Origin: Treponema sp. UBA1747
GTDB taxonomy: Bacteria; Spirochaetota; Spirochaetia; Treponematales; Treponemataceae
Reading direction: 5' to 3'
Length of the DNA stretch: 64,000 bases
Assembly (NCBI GenBank): GCA_002315375.1
Contig: DCHR01000018.1
Span: 79,129 to 143,128 of the forward strand
Notes under the pieces: generated by a model
The model's database searches: none
The model's input: only the letters and a program-made list of their open reading frames with translations
What the model was told of the DNA's origin: nothing
Made by a program: the position numbers and the translations under genes
In this document: one piece after another, positions 34,454 to 43,684 of the stretch
Layout: each line of letters opens with the position of its first letter
Numbering within the stretch: the stretch's first letter is position 1

Positions 34454-34810
34454 ATGAATCAGAAGTTTTTGAACAGTATGAAAAAGGCTCTTCAGGAACA
34501 GAGAAAAGCAATTGTTGAATCTCTGGCCGTTCAGAGCGATGATATGAAAAATCTTGTTAAACCTGTTGAATCGGGAGACGAAGCTGATGTTGCAGCTGAT
34601 GTAATTGACCGTGCTCTTCTTACAGCTATTGGTACTCAGGATGCAAAACGTCTTCAGCAGATTGACAATGCTCTTGACCGCATTTATCAGGGTAAATATG
34701 GCCGTTGTATCGGTTGCGGAAAAGATATTCCGCAGGCTCGTTTGGAAGCTCTTCCATACACACAGATGTGTATTAATTGTGCCAGCGAGGCAGAAAGAAG
34801 AAACCGCTAG
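34454..34810 (+). CDS. DksA/TraR-type zinc-finger protein
   Basis: Likely binds the secondary channel of RNA polymerase and modulates promoters, as DksA does with ppGpp. A coiled-coil N-terminal half has acidic residues at the expected tip (SGDEADVAADVIDRAL). It is followed by a C4 zinc finger, C-x2-C-x17-C-x2-C (CIGCGKDIPQARLEAL through MCINC). Length is 118 residues, shorter than E. coli DksA (151). The start is ATG 34454 behind AGGTGG; the in-frame ATG at 34406 lies upstream of that site. A terminator follows at 34836. Confidence 0.9.
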   Translation: MNQKFLNSMKKALQEQRKAIVESLAVQSDDMKNLVKPVESGDEADVAADVIDRALLTAIGTQDAKRLQQIDNALDRIYQGKYGRCIGCGKDIPQARLEALPYTQMCINCASEAERRNR

Positions 34811-34835
34811 TTTTTCCTTAATGCGAAGTTAAACA

Positions 34836-34876
34836 GAAAAGCCTTCCTTCAGATATTTTTGAAAGAAGGCTTTTTT
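34836..34876 (+). terminator. Terminator after the DksA-like gene
   Basis: AAAAGCCTTC and GAAGGCTTTT form a 10-bp outer stem with an inner TTCA/TGAA stem, followed by a T-run. Confidence 0.88.
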
Positions 34877-34939
34877 TATGTGAATTTCAATCTGCGGTAC
34901 CTGAGCCTGTCGGCCGGGCGAAGGTTTCAGGGAAATAAT

Positions 34940-36877
34940 TTATTTTGCAGCGTTAAGAACTGCAAAGAAAGCATCTTTTGCAACAAGGTTGTCACTGGAG
35001 TCCCGTTCAAAAAGACTAGGATAATAAACAATGTTGTCTTTGTTCAGCCAGTTGTCCTTGTCTTCAACAGCCCAGAGAGTAACGGAAGTAATACCGTTGC
35101 CCTGTGCTGAACGTTTTGATTTCGCATATTTAATGTAAAGCTTCATGTGATCTGAATACAGGTCTTCAAGTTTTGTTCCTGAGTAACCCAGATTTGTTTT
35201 AGCCTTTGTATATTTTTCTGTATTCCATGCAAAATCAAGTTCTGTTACCTGAAGGTCAATTCCAAGTTTAAGGAATTCCTGAATAGCACTTTCTACACTT
35301 GATAAAGCAACCCAATCTTCAAGGTGGCTCTGCATACCGAATGCATCAAGACGAGTTGGAAGCTCTGCATCATTTTTGTGTTCCAGAACTGCATTGAGAA
35401 CTTTGATGATTCCTGAACGTTTTGTAGTGTGACCGCTCCATTCATAGTATTCGTTGTAGTCATTGTAACAGAGGGTAACATCAGCTGGGGCATATTTATT
35501 TGCGAAGCGGAATGCATTGATAATGAATTCATCGTTTCCGTAAATCTGATACCAGCGGGAAGTTCCGTTTTCTGAATGACAGCCGGATGCAAGGACAGGA
35601 ATTTTTGTGCTTGTTCCTTCTGTAGAACCGCGAAGATATGTATCACCTAAGGCGTCATCAGCAACGGCTTCATTTACAACATCCCATGTGTAAATAATAT
35701 GTTTTCCGCCGTTATTTTTTGTTTCCCAGTCAGCAACATATTCCAGAACAGTTTTAATGTACCATTCATGGCGTGCTGTCATTGTATCTTTATCTGTAAG
35801 GCCTTTTGAAACATCATAGTCTTCACAGAAGAACCAGTCAAAAGTCTGGGAGTGCCATGTAAGAACGTGGCCGCGCATCTGGATACCTTTGTCTTTTGCA
35901 ATCTGAAGTGCTGTTCCAATACCTCCAAGACCATGTTCTGTGTCAGAAGAGGCAGGAAGAACCGGAACCGAAATGGTTTTCCCGTTTGAAGCAGTGAAAG
36001 TGCCGTTTGTTGAAACCTTTGTTCCATAATTCCACAGAATCCACTGAGGTTTCATTTCATTTCCCATACTTGTGGTATTTCCGTGTTTTGCCATAAGGGC
36101 AGCCTTGTCTTTATGGTTACTTTTTCCTGTAATTTCTGCCATTGTTGTTGCAAAACCAAAATGATCAAAAATGCCTGAATCAACATAAGCTTCTTTTAAT
36201 GATGAAAGTTTTGACCAGGTTCTTTCAGAAACAGCATCGGAACCAGTACCACCTTGATTTTCCGCTGCACTTGTCTTCTTTGTAATTCCTGTTTCTTCGT
36301 TCATTTCGGTAAGAGTCTTTGTGTTTGCAGAATCAGACGTTTCTGTGACAACAGCTTTGATGTTTTTTACGCTGATTGTAAGGTTAGCAGGAGTAATGTT
36401 ATATGTAGAAATATAAAGGACAGGGTACTTGCCAAGAATGATGGAAGAGCCGGTTCCTGTTACAGTGGTCCATTCACTTGTTCCGGAAGAAAACTCTTTG
36501 GATGCTACAGTCGGATAAACTTCAGATCCGTCTTCTTTCAGTGCATTTACAGACCACATAATATTTGCTGCATCACCTGAGTTTTCAATCATCATGTCAG
36601 CAGAAAAATTGATGTTTACTGTTTTTTCTGCAAAATCCTGGAGGCTGATGGAAGCAATGTACCAGCTGTGATTATCCAGGGCAGTTGTTGTTGCTGCGTC
36701 AATTACATAAACAGTTTCCGTTGCTGTGCCCGGAGTTTCGGAATTTCCTTCTGAGTTAGAATCTGAACCAGAGTTTTCAGGATTTGTAGTAGGTGATGGA
36801 CAAGAAATTAAAAAAGAACAGAGTCCAAGAATAAGTGCTGTTCTTTTTACAATTAAAGATAAGTTTGTTTTCCTCAT
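34940..36877 (-). CDS. Endo-1,4-beta-xylanase, GH10, lipoprotein with N-terminal carbohydrate-binding domain
   Basis: A second, larger cell-surface xylanase. The signal ends in FLISC (lipobox Cys26), followed by a Ser/Asn/Gly/Pro linker (about 30-50). Residues about 55-180 form a beta-sandwich resembling a CBM4/9/22-type xylan-binding module (DNHSWYIASISLQDFA). The GH10 domain from about 215 to the end has RGHVLTWHSQTFDWFF, the acid/base in WDVVNEAVAD (Glu403), YNDYNEYYEW, and the nucleophile in LQVTELDFAW (Glu546). A GTFTASNGKTISVPVLPASS insertion lies near residue 300. Length is 645 residues. GAGG precedes the ATG. Two palindromes lie upstream (36936-36963); it lacks the ATACTAGWAT site of the other xylanase. 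Confidence 0.95.
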   Translation of the reverse strand: MRKTNLSLIVKRTALILGLCSFLISCPSPTTNPENSGSDSNSEGNSETPGTATETVYVIDAATTTALDNHSWYIASISLQDFAEKTVNINFSADMMIENSGDAANIMWSVNALKEDGSEVYPTVASKEFSSGTSEWTTVTGTGSSIILGKYPVLYISTYNITPANLTISVKNIKAVVTETSDSANTKTLTEMNEETGITKKTSAAENQGGTGSDAVSERTWSKLSSLKEAYVDSGIFDHFGFATTMAEITGKSNHKDKAALMAKHGNTTSMGNEMKPQWILWNYGTKVSTNGTFTASNGKTISVPVLPASSDTEHGLGGIGTALQIAKDKGIQMRGHVLTWHSQTFDWFFCEDYDVSKGLTDKDTMTARHEWYIKTVLEYVADWETKNNGGKHIIYTWDVVNEAVADDALGDTYLRGSTEGTSTKIPVLASGCHSENGTSRWYQIYGNDEFIINAFRFANKYAPADVTLCYNDYNEYYEWSGHTTKRSGIIKVLNAVLEHKNDAELPTRLDAFGMQSHLEDWVALSSVESAIQEFLKLGIDLQVTELDFAWNTEKYTKAKTNLGYSGTKLEDLYSDHMKLYIKYAKSKRSAQGNGITSVTLWAVEDKDNWLNKDNIVYYPSLFERDSSDNLVAKDAFFAVLNAAK

Positions 36878-36935
36878 AAATACCTCAAAATTGGAGATTT
36901 TGGATATATTATTACTGAGGTTAGTAAAAAAAGCA

Positions 36936-36963
36936 ATAGTCAGACTATCACTTAAAACGTTTT
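36936..36963. promoter_or_regulatory. Two adjacent palindromes upstream of the large xylanase gene
   Basis: ATAGTCAGACTAT (36936-36948, 6-bp arms) is followed by AAAACGTTTT (36954-36963, perfect, with the central CG usual in LacI-family operators). They lie 59-86 bases before the ATG, at or upstream of a possible -35. The second palindrome recurs at 62757 in the two-component control region. Confidence 0.55.
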
Positions 36964-37002
36964 CGAGGCCTTAAATAACGTTTTTTTTATTTTTCGATGG
37001 GA

Positions 37003-38352
37003 CTACCAGTCTCTCTGGATGTATGTGGCTCTTGGTCTGGCAGTAATATCTACACGACGATTCTGGGCCCGGCCTTCTTCTGTAGCATTGGTTGCAACAG
37101 GTTTTGTTCCGCCATAACCTTTATAAGTGAACAGCTCTTTTTCAAGTCCTTCACTGATAAGGGCATTCATTACTGTTTTTGTTCTTTCAATCGAAAGGTT
37201 CAGCTGTCCTACAGGTTTTCCTACATCCGCTGTATGTCCTTCAACCAGAACTGTATAGCTGTTGTCGCTGATGATTTCGCCAAGCATTTCGGCGATTTTC
37301 CGGATTCTTCTTTCTTCTCCAGGAAGAAGCTGGTCCGAATCAGGATAGAATTTTAAATCAACACTGAAAAGGATACCGTTGAGACTGTCAGATACGATAA
37401 CATCATCCACTTTGTTTTCGTACATGTATTGTTTTACAGTGTTGTATTTTACATAGTATTCCTTGTCTTTTTCAGGGGCTGAAACTTTGTAAATCAGGTT
37501 CTTTTTGTCCAGAAGAATAACAATACGGCCTTCATTCAGAAGCTGAACATTTTCAGGAACTGTAAGGATTTTCAGTGCATCGCTTCTTTTGATTACAGGA
37601 TCTGTACGGTTTCTACCATATACTTCTGTTGCTCTGATATAAAGTGCATTGTATCCCACGGTTTCTTCATATCTGTGGAAATCTTCTGAGTAATCGTATC
37701 TGATTATTCCGTTCTTTGAAGCTGCTGAAGCATTTACCATATTCTTTTCATAGATGGTATTCATTTCTTCATCCCAGATTTGAGGGAAGAATGACGGATA
37801 AACTTCGCTTTTTACATATTCGCCGTGAACAGGTTTTGCGCCGCGGGCATCAATGATGATTCCCGAAAACGGGCGGGAAGGGACTGTTTCAATTGGAACT
37901 TCAGGTTTGTAGCCTAATGTATGTTTAATCAGGGCTGATGAAACGGAATCTACATTCAGTGTATTTGTGGTTTTCAAGTATTTTGTGTCATGGGAAAAAA
38001 TTTCCGGAGTGGTTTTTCCTTCTTCAATGATTGTGGCAATATGGTCCAGGGTAATATTGTTCTTGATTACCTGGTCTCCCAAAGTTTCCCTGTTGTCAAC
38101 AAACAAAGTAAGGAGAGGGCGCTGGATTAATTCCGGAGTTTTGGTTTTTATCTGCATTGAAGCGATTTTCTTGCCGGAAGGCATTTTTACACCGGCTTTT
38201 GCAGTGTCCATTGTGATATTCGAAGTAAATGTTTTGGTTGTCCAGTCAATTTCTGATACAGATTCGATACTCTGGGCTGAAAGAGAAACAGAAATGAGAA
38301 GCGGTAAAAATAAAGATAACTTAAGTCTTTTCATCACTTCTTTTTTCGGCAT
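37003..38352 (-). CDS. OmpA-family outer-membrane/peptidoglycan-binding protein
   Basis: Predicted envelope protein anchoring the outer membrane to peptidoglycan. A signal peptide (LKLSLFLPLLISVSLSAQS) precedes a large beta-rich N-terminal region without known motifs. The C-terminal OmpA domain has the typical DLKFYPDSDQLLP start, VEGHTADVG, LSIERTKTVMNAL, and the NRRVDI end. The ATG at 38352 touches the preceding stop (TAAATG); an internal ATG at 38334 (MKRLKLSLF) is an equally good start, with a cleaner signal peptide. Length is 449 or 443 residues. Last gene of an envelope operon with a transglycosylase and a lipoprotein. Confidence 0.88.
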   Translation of the reverse strand: MPKKEVMKRLKLSLFLPLLISVSLSAQSIESVSEIDWTTKTFTSNITMDTAKAGVKMPSGKKIASMQIKTKTPELIQRPLLTLFVDNRETLGDQVIKNNITLDHIATIIEEGKTTPEIFSHDTKYLKTTNTLNVDSVSSALIKHTLGYKPEVPIETVPSRPFSGIIIDARGAKPVHGEYVKSEVYPSFFPQIWDEEMNTIYEKNMVNASAASKNGIIRYDYSEDFHRYEETVGYNALYIRATEVYGRNRTDPVIKRSDALKILTVPENVQLLNEGRIVILLDKKNLIYKVSAPEKDKEYYVKYNTVKQYMYENKVDDVIVSDSLNGILFSVDLKFYPDSDQLLPGEERRIRKIAEMLGEIISDNSYTVLVEGHTADVGKPVGQLNLSIERTKTVMNALISEGLEKELFTYKGYGGTKPVATNATEEGRAQNRRVDITARPRATYIQRDW

Positions 38353-39603
38353 TTATTTGCTCGGAATGTAGAGAATTTTTCCTATTTTTAAGATTGCGTT
38401 TTCCTGAATTCCGTTAGTGTCGCAGATTGCCTGAACTGTGGTTCCGAATTTGCGGCTGATTGACCATAAAGAATCACCGGCAACAACCTTGTACTGGAAT
38501 GGGAATTCTATGGGCTGCAGATTTGAAATAACATTTTCACAGGTTTCTTTCATTCCTACAGGAAGACGGATACTGTATTTTGTTGCAGGCGGAGTAAAGC
38601 CTTTTGTCAGAGCCGGATTAAGCTTTTTCAGCTGTTTTTCATCCATTCTCATTTCCCGGGCGATTGCACTTATGGAGTATGGCTTCTGGACTGTAACATA
38701 GTCAAAAAGTCCGTCTCTTTCTGTAACAAGCATTTCAAATTCTTCATTATGGTCGGGAAGGATGATTTCATATTCTTCGGCGTTTACGGCAAGGTCAGCT
38801 ATGGCAATAAGTTTCGGAACATAATCCTTTGTCTGGGCCGAAATAAACCCGTTTTCTGCCAGATACCAGTAATCCCGGCTGTCTGCCCGGCGGATTGCCT
38901 TGTTCATGGCTCCAACACCGCAGTTGTAGGCGCCTAAAGCCAGAAGCCAGTCGTTGAATATTTTGTAATTGTCCTGGAGCTTTGAAAGTCCGCCTTCTGT
39001 ACTTTTCCATGGATCCAGCCGTTCATCTACATATTCATTCAGCGTAAGGAAAGGTTTTACGGAATTTTCCATAAATTGCCACATTCCCAGGGCTCCGGAG
39101 CGGGATTTTGCCGAGGTTTTGTAACCGGATTCAACTACAGGAAGGTATTCCAGTTCTCCCGGAAGTTCTCTGTCCTGAACTGTTTTACGGACAAAAAGCC
39201 GGTATTCCATGGCATATTCCAGGATATCGTAAAGAAGCTTTATTCGTTTTTCGCTTGAAAGGTAATAATTTCGCCAGGCGACAACTTCGGGATAATCTCT
39301 GTATTCACTGACAAGGGGAAACAGATCAAGGTCTTCTTCTGAATCTTCGGATTCCTCTTTATCTTCAGATTCAGTTTTTTCATCTTCCTGAAAATCCGGG
39401 TTTTCTGTTTCTTCCTGCGGTTCGTTTTCATTCTGATTTTCCGGGGGTATGACAGTGTCCTGTAAAGGGGGCAGTTCATTTAGCTCTTCTGGAGAAATAA
39501 TTTCTGATTTTACAGGTTCCGGATTTTCTGTTTCGGCGGCAAGTGGAAATATAAAAAGCGAGAGGCACAAAGCCCAGATAATAGAATATTTCAGCCGGAT
39601 CAT
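38353..39603 (-). CDS. MltD-like lytic transglycosylase with LysM domain
   Basis: Cleaves peptidoglycan glycan strands in the periplasm. After a signal (IIWALCLSLFIFPLAAE) comes a long acidic linker (about 20-100, Glu/Asp-rich). The SLT domain has the catalytic Glu in YLPVVESGYKTSAKS and the GALGMWQFM motif, followed by LALGAYNCGVGAMNKAI. A weak LysM-like repeat (YSISAIAREM) and a clear C-terminal LysM (YKVVAGDSLWSISRKFG) follow. Start at ATG 39603 (TAATG overlap with the upstream gene), 416 residues; a longer reading from 39636 would overlap that gene further. Confidence 0.9.
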   Translation of the reverse strand: MIRLKYSIIWALCLSLFIFPLAAETENPEPVKSEIISPEELNELPPLQDTVIPPENQNENEPQEETENPDFQEDEKTESEDKEESEDSEEDLDLFPLVSEYRDYPEVVAWRNYYLSSEKRIKLLYDILEYAMEYRLFVRKTVQDRELPGELEYLPVVESGYKTSAKSRSGALGMWQFMENSVKPFLTLNEYVDERLDPWKSTEGGLSKLQDNYKIFNDWLLALGAYNCGVGAMNKAIRRADSRDYWYLAENGFISAQTKDYVPKLIAIADLAVNAEEYEIILPDHNEEFEMLVTERDGLFDYVTVQKPYSISAIAREMRMDEKQLKKLNPALTKGFTPPATKYSIRLPVGMKETCENVISNLQPIEFPFQYKVVAGDSLWSISRKFGTTVQAICDTNGIQENAILKIGKILYIPSK

Positions 39604-40640
39604 TACAGCTTGTTCCCGAAATAAATACCGGCCCATTCCCAGTTTCCGTTAATATCCGGATCAAGAGGGAAGTTTACTTTTCTGAAGTACAGGTACCATA
39701 CGTTTACATATGTATTCCAGCCCCAGGTACGCAGGTAAGCTTCATTTTCGTTTGAAAGTTCGTCCAGCTCGTCAGCAAAGCGGATTCGGTTTCCACGCAT
39801 ATAGTCATGCATACTGAATTCAGTCTGGGAGTTTGCATCAGTTTCATCCTGGCGCCATGACATAGAGAAAAAGTTAACCTTTGACTTGTATTTGTCCAGT
39901 TTGCGCCAGTCGTAGTTTCTGATTGCCTTTTTTATGGCAGATTCAAGTTCTTCCAGAGATTCAAAGGTCCAGTCTTTGTCAGAACTGTTGAAGTCAATCA
40001 GGTGACGGGCATTTTTATAAGCATCTGGTTCTCCCGGAATCTGAATTGTAGTTGCATCCGGCTGGTTCAGGAATAATTCTGAAGTTCTCAGGGCCATATC
40101 CCACTGACTGTCCTTTTCGTATTCAGTTGCCAGACGGAGGTACAATTCTGTTTTGTTGATTTCGTCAGGGAACCTGTTGATAAGTTCGTTGAAATATTTG
40201 ATGCGGTTTTTTGGTGTTTCGCTGATCTGAATCAGGTTCTGGAGACAGATAAAGTGAATTGATTTTCCTTTAACCAGAAGGTCATTGTACTGGCGGAGAA
40301 TACGGTCAAAATAGTATTCTGCAACAGGTTCTGCATTAAGGGAAAGATATGAATATGCTGTCATCAGCATCCAGTAGGAATTGTATTTGTCTTCCGGGTT
40401 GTTCTCTACCCAGTCATTCAGAAAAAGAATAGTTCCATGGTAGTCTCCGGTATGGAGAAGGTTATTTGCCATCTGGTTTACAATGGCATATTTCTGTTCT
40501 GAACTTAGCGATGTGTCCTGAAGAAGAATTTCCAGCTGTTTCTGGGTCTGGAAAATATTCTGGGTTGCTTCATCAGTTTTTGTGCAGGAAAAAAAAGAAA
40601 AAATGATGACTGCAAGCAGAACCGGAATAATTTTTTTCAT
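39603..40640 (-). CDS. Predicted lipoprotein with TPR-like helical repeats
   Basis: Unrecognised family. A signal ends in IFSFFSC (lipobox Cys19). The mature part is mostly helical, with TPR-like spacing (GDYHGTILFLNDWVENNPED, TAYSYLSLNAEPVAEYYFDRIL, YLRLATEYEKDSQWDMAL). The C-terminal section (about 250-345) is Trp/Tyr-rich (WGWNTYVNVWYLYFRKVN). Length is 345 residues. It is the first gene of a tightly packed operon with an MltD-like enzyme and an OmpA protein, so a role in envelope assembly or cell-wall remodelling is likely but inferred. Confidence 0.82.
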   Translation of the reverse strand: MKKIIPVLLAVIIFSFFSCTKTDEATQNIFQTQKQLEILLQDTSLSSEQKYAIVNQMANNLLHTGDYHGTILFLNDWVENNPEDKYNSYWMLMTAYSYLSLNAEPVAEYYFDRILRQYNDLLVKGKSIHFICLQNLIQISETPKNRIKYFNELINRFPDEINKTELYLRLATEYEKDSQWDMALRTSELFLNQPDATTIQIPGEPDAYKNARHLIDFNSSDKDWTFESLEELESAIKKAIRNYDWRKLDKYKSKVNFFSMSWRQDETDANSQTEFSMHDYMRGNRIRFADELDELSNENEAYLRTWGWNTYVNVWYLYFRKVNFPLDPDINGNWEWAGIYFGNKL

Positions 40641-40670
40641 ACAAGGTAAATTTATCAGAATGCTTTTATA

Positions 40671-40699
40671 TTGTAAATAATGAGAATTTGTAACATAAT
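40671..40699 (+). promoter_or_regulatory. Promoter of the membrane protein gene, probably leaderless
   Basis: TTGTAA (40671-40676), a 17-base spacer, CATAAT (40694-40699), then 6 bases to the ATG at 40706. There is no Shine-Dalgarno. Confidence 0.65.
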
Positions 40700-40705
40700 T
40701 AAAGC

Positions 40706-41281
40706 ATGAAAAAGCTTCCTGTATCCTTATTGAATTTCCTGTTGGCTTGTGGTCTTTTATTTCTTTTTGGAGGATTTCTCCTTTTTCTGGTAGCTTTGGA
40801 ACAGAATCATGACCATTTCTTCAGATTCTGGCCTTTCTTTATTATGTTTGCAGGTGTTCTTATTACCTATTTTTCTGTTACTGTTTTCAAAAAATCCTAT
40901 CTTCTCTTTATTGGGATAGTGACTGCTTTAAGCGGTTGTCTTTCAATATTTATTGCCAGAGATATTACTACTATGGGATTCGGACAGCTCTGGCCATGCT
41001 ATATCTTTTTTGCATCTATAGCTCTGTTTTTGTCATGTATCTATAAATTCAAGAAACTTCGTCCTCATTACATTGTTCCTTCCGTAGTAATGGTGGTGCT
41101 CGGCGTTGTTTTCCTGTTATTTTCGCTTGATATTATCAAAATGTCTTTTGCTTCATTTATGGTTGTTACAGGACCTTTCATTATGTTTTTTGGGGGAGTT
41201 GCTGTTGTTGTACTTTATTTTTATCAGAGTACACACAGAGAATTGATTGTTCCTGAAGAAGATGCCGATAATGAAGACTAA
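40706..41281 (+). CDS. Small polytopic membrane protein, unknown function
   Basis: No recognised family. 191 residues with about six hydrophobic segments arranged in three hairpin-like pairs (LLACGLLFLFGGFLLFLVA, FFIMFAGVLITYFSV, YLLFIGIVTALSGCLSIF, YIFFASIALFLSCIY, VVMVVLGVVFLLFSL, FIMFFGGVAVVVLYF). It ends in an acidic tail. Six bases separate it from the TPR gene, so they form an operon. The regular alternation of Gly-rich helices resembles small DUF-type inner-membrane proteins; no function can be assigned. Confidence 0.82.
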   Translation: MKKLPVSLLNFLLACGLLFLFGGFLLFLVALEQNHDHFFRFWPFFIMFAGVLITYFSVTVFKKSYLLFIGIVTALSGCLSIFIARDITTMGFGQLWPCYIFFASIALFLSCIYKFKKLRPHYIVPSVVMVVLGVVFLLFSLDIIKMSFASFMVVTGPFIMFFGGVAVVVLYFYQSTHRELIVPEEDADNED

Positions 41282-41287
41282 AAGGAA

Positions 41288-43105
41288 ATGATTATTTCAA
41301 AAAGAAGTCTGTTTAAATCTCTGGTTTTCTCATTGTGCTTGCTCTCACAGGTTGCATTTTCGGGCGGTCAGAGTCTTTTTGCTGCTTCAAAGCGTAAAAA
41401 GGACAAGGCTTCTAAAAAAAATCAGGTTGAAACAAGTCTGGAAAATGAAACTGCAGAAAGTTCTTCCGACAAGACTTCTGATAATTCACCTGAAAATGCA
41501 ACTAAACTTTCCGTTCCAAAGAAGAAAAGCAATTATTTTGCAAAAATAGATGAGCTTATTGTTTCCGGAGTCGAAAACGGTTCGCCAACCTCTATAACAG
41601 CAGCCCTTATTCTTTTGAAAAAGCCTGTTGATGAATACAAGGAAAACGAATTTGTTCTGGCCTTTACAGGGCTTGAAATAATGAATATTGTCTGGCCGTC
41701 AGCCGGATTTTCTTTTGATCTTCCTCAGATGGAAGTTCAGACACCATATACAGGCGCCATTGATTTCGTTAAAAAAGGATTTTTCGATTCAAGTACGGGA
41801 AATGTGGATTTTTTGAGTACAATTCTTCCGGCCCTTATCCTGACTTCAGATAATGAAATCTCTGTTTCTGATATGGAAAACTGCAGAAATGCTATCCTAA
41901 AGGCCCGCGAATACAGGGAAGAATCGGTTCTTCTGGATTATCTTCAGGGACTTTACAACAAAAGAACCGGGGACTATGCCGGAGCTAAACTTTATTTTGA
42001 AAAGCTTTATATGACCCAGAACTCCGTATACGAGGTAGCAAGGAATTATGCCGACATCAAATTTGCTCTGAAGGAATATGATTCTGCTTATGAACTTTCT
42101 TCGGGGCTTCTGGACAAAAATCCTTCAAACCTTGATTTACTGAAACTGAATGCTTCCATCGCTTTTGCCATGAAAAATTACGAAAAGGCCGAAGAGTATG
42201 TTGGACGCGGACTTCAGCAGATGCCCAATAACCTGGAATTCCTTTTGTTCCGTGCAAGGGTTCTGGTAGAAAAGGGTGATTACATTCATGCAGTATCCTG
42301 TCTGGACAACTTTGCCCGCCAGAATGATACAAATGAAGATTATCTTCTGCTTCGTGCCAGAGTTCAGCTGGAATGGTCAAAAAATATTGCCCGTGCCACT
42401 GAAACAATAGAAAAGGAACTCTCTCTTTATCCTGAAAATAAAGAGGCCCTTCTTCTGGCTGCCCGAATTGCTTCTACAACAGACGCTCCTGTAGCCGGTA
42501 AATATGCTGATGAACTGGTTGCAAAGATTCTTGAATCTGATCCTGATAATATTGATGCACAGATTTATGCTTTGAATGCCCTTGAAAAACGTTCGTTATG
42601 GCAGAGCGCCTATGAAATCAGTCATAAGCTCATTGAAAAAGAAAGTATTTCTCCGGATATTCTTGCAAAACATGTAGAAATCTGTCTTGAACTTGGAAAA
42701 ACAGGGGAGGCAATTAATGCTGCAACCCAGGCTTATGAAAACAATCCTGCAGATGAAACAATTGCACAGGCATACATTCTTGCACAGATTGCCGGGGGAA
42801 ATAAAACCCAGAGTCTGACCCTTATTAATTCTCTTCTGGAAACCTCTTCAAAGAAAATGAAAAGTTATCTGTATTTCAGAAGAAGTTTCCTTCAGGGAAC
42901 TGAAAGTGCTGCTATGGCAGACTTAAGAAAGAGCCTTACCGAAAACCCAAGAAACAGTGAAGCTCTTTTCTGTCTTTATGAAATTTATTTTAATCGTGAA
43001 GATTACGGCAAGGCCCAGTATTATCTGAAGCAGGTTGTTGCTTTGAATCCAAACGATACAAAATATAAAAATCTCAACGAATCACTTACAAAACTTCTCA
43101 GATAA
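41288..43105 (+). CDS. Exported TPR-repeat protein
   Basis: An N-terminal signal (about 1-35, LVFSLCLLSQVAFSGG) is followed by a Lys/Ser-rich stretch and then about 550 residues of helical repeats. Clear TPR units include YDSAYELSSGLLDKNPSNLD, KNYEKAEEYVGRGLQQMPNN, GDYIHAVSCLDNFARQND and EDYGKAQYYLKQVVALNPND. TPR solenoids act as protein-protein scaffolds; the partner is unknown. Length is 605 residues. It follows the membrane protein gene by 6 bases, with no separate promoter visible. Confidence 0.87.
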   Translation: MIISKRSLFKSLVFSLCLLSQVAFSGGQSLFAASKRKKDKASKKNQVETSLENETAESSSDKTSDNSPENATKLSVPKKKSNYFAKIDELIVSGVENGSPTSITAALILLKKPVDEYKENEFVLAFTGLEIMNIVWPSAGFSFDLPQMEVQTPYTGAIDFVKKGFFDSSTGNVDFLSTILPALILTSDNEISVSDMENCRNAILKAREYREESVLLDYLQGLYNKRTGDYAGAKLYFEKLYMTQNSVYEVARNYADIKFALKEYDSAYELSSGLLDKNPSNLDLLKLNASIAFAMKNYEKAEEYVGRGLQQMPNNLEFLLFRARVLVEKGDYIHAVSCLDNFARQNDTNEDYLLLRARVQLEWSKNIARATETIEKELSLYPENKEALLLAARIASTTDAPVAGKYADELVAKILESDPDNIDAQIYALNALEKRSLWQSAYEISHKLIEKESISPDILAKHVEICLELGKTGEAINAATQAYENNPADETIAQAYILAQIAGGNKTQSLTLINSLLETSSKKMKSYLYFRRSFLQGTESAAMADLRKSLTENPRNSEALFCLYEIYFNREDYGKAQYYLKQVVALNPNDTKYKNLNESLTKLLR

Positions 43106-43232
43106 TAGAAGAAAAATCTCCATTTAATCTGTTTAAAATCACTTAAATTTTGCTTTATTTTTTAATGGTTACTCGTTATAATTATTAGACTGATTTTTAA
43201 ATTCAGATATCAAAAAAAAGGAAGGATTATAT

Positions 43233-43667
43233 ATGTCTTTTATCCCGTTCTTACAGGCAGCCTCTGCTTCTGGTACAGGTGGCCTGGCTGGTATGTTCTT
43301 ACCATTCCTGCTGATCATTGTAATCATGTATTTCTTCATGATTCGTCCGCAGAACAAAAAACAGAAAGAAATGGAAAAAATGCTTTCAGCTCTTAAAAAG
43401 GGTGACAAAGTAGTTACAATTGGTGGTATCCACGGTGTTGTTTCTTCTGTAAAAGAAAACACTGTAATTGTTAAAGTTGATGAAAATGTAAAAATTGAAT
43501 TCAACCGTACAGCTATCTCTTCTGTAATTGATCCTGAAGCTGAAGCAAAGGCAAAAGCAGAAAAAGAAGCAAAAGAAGCAGCTGCTGCTGAAAAAAAGGC
43601 TGCTAAAGAAGCAAAAAAGGCAAAAAAATCAAATTCTGAAGAAGCACCTGCTTCTGAAGAAAAATAA
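43233..43667 (+). CDS. yajC: Preprotein translocase subunit YajC
   Basis: Accessory membrane subunit of the SecDF-YajC complex. One hydrophobic helix (GMFLPFLLIIVIMYFFMI) leads into the family signature RPQNKKQKEMEKML, then KGDKVVTIGGIHGVV and the beta domain. The last 45 residues are an Ala/Lys/Glu tail of low complexity, making it 144 residues against 85-110 usually. AAGGAAGGA precedes the ATG. It heads the yajC-secD-secF operon. Confidence 0.95.
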   Translation: MSFIPFLQAASASGTGGLAGMFLPFLLIIVIMYFFMIRPQNKKQKEMEKMLSALKKGDKVVTIGGIHGVVSSVKENTVIVKVDENVKIEFNRTAISSVIDPEAEAKAKAEKEAKEAAAAEKKAAKEAKKAKKSNSEEAPASEEK

Positions 43668-43684
43668 ACTGGAGACAAAACAAA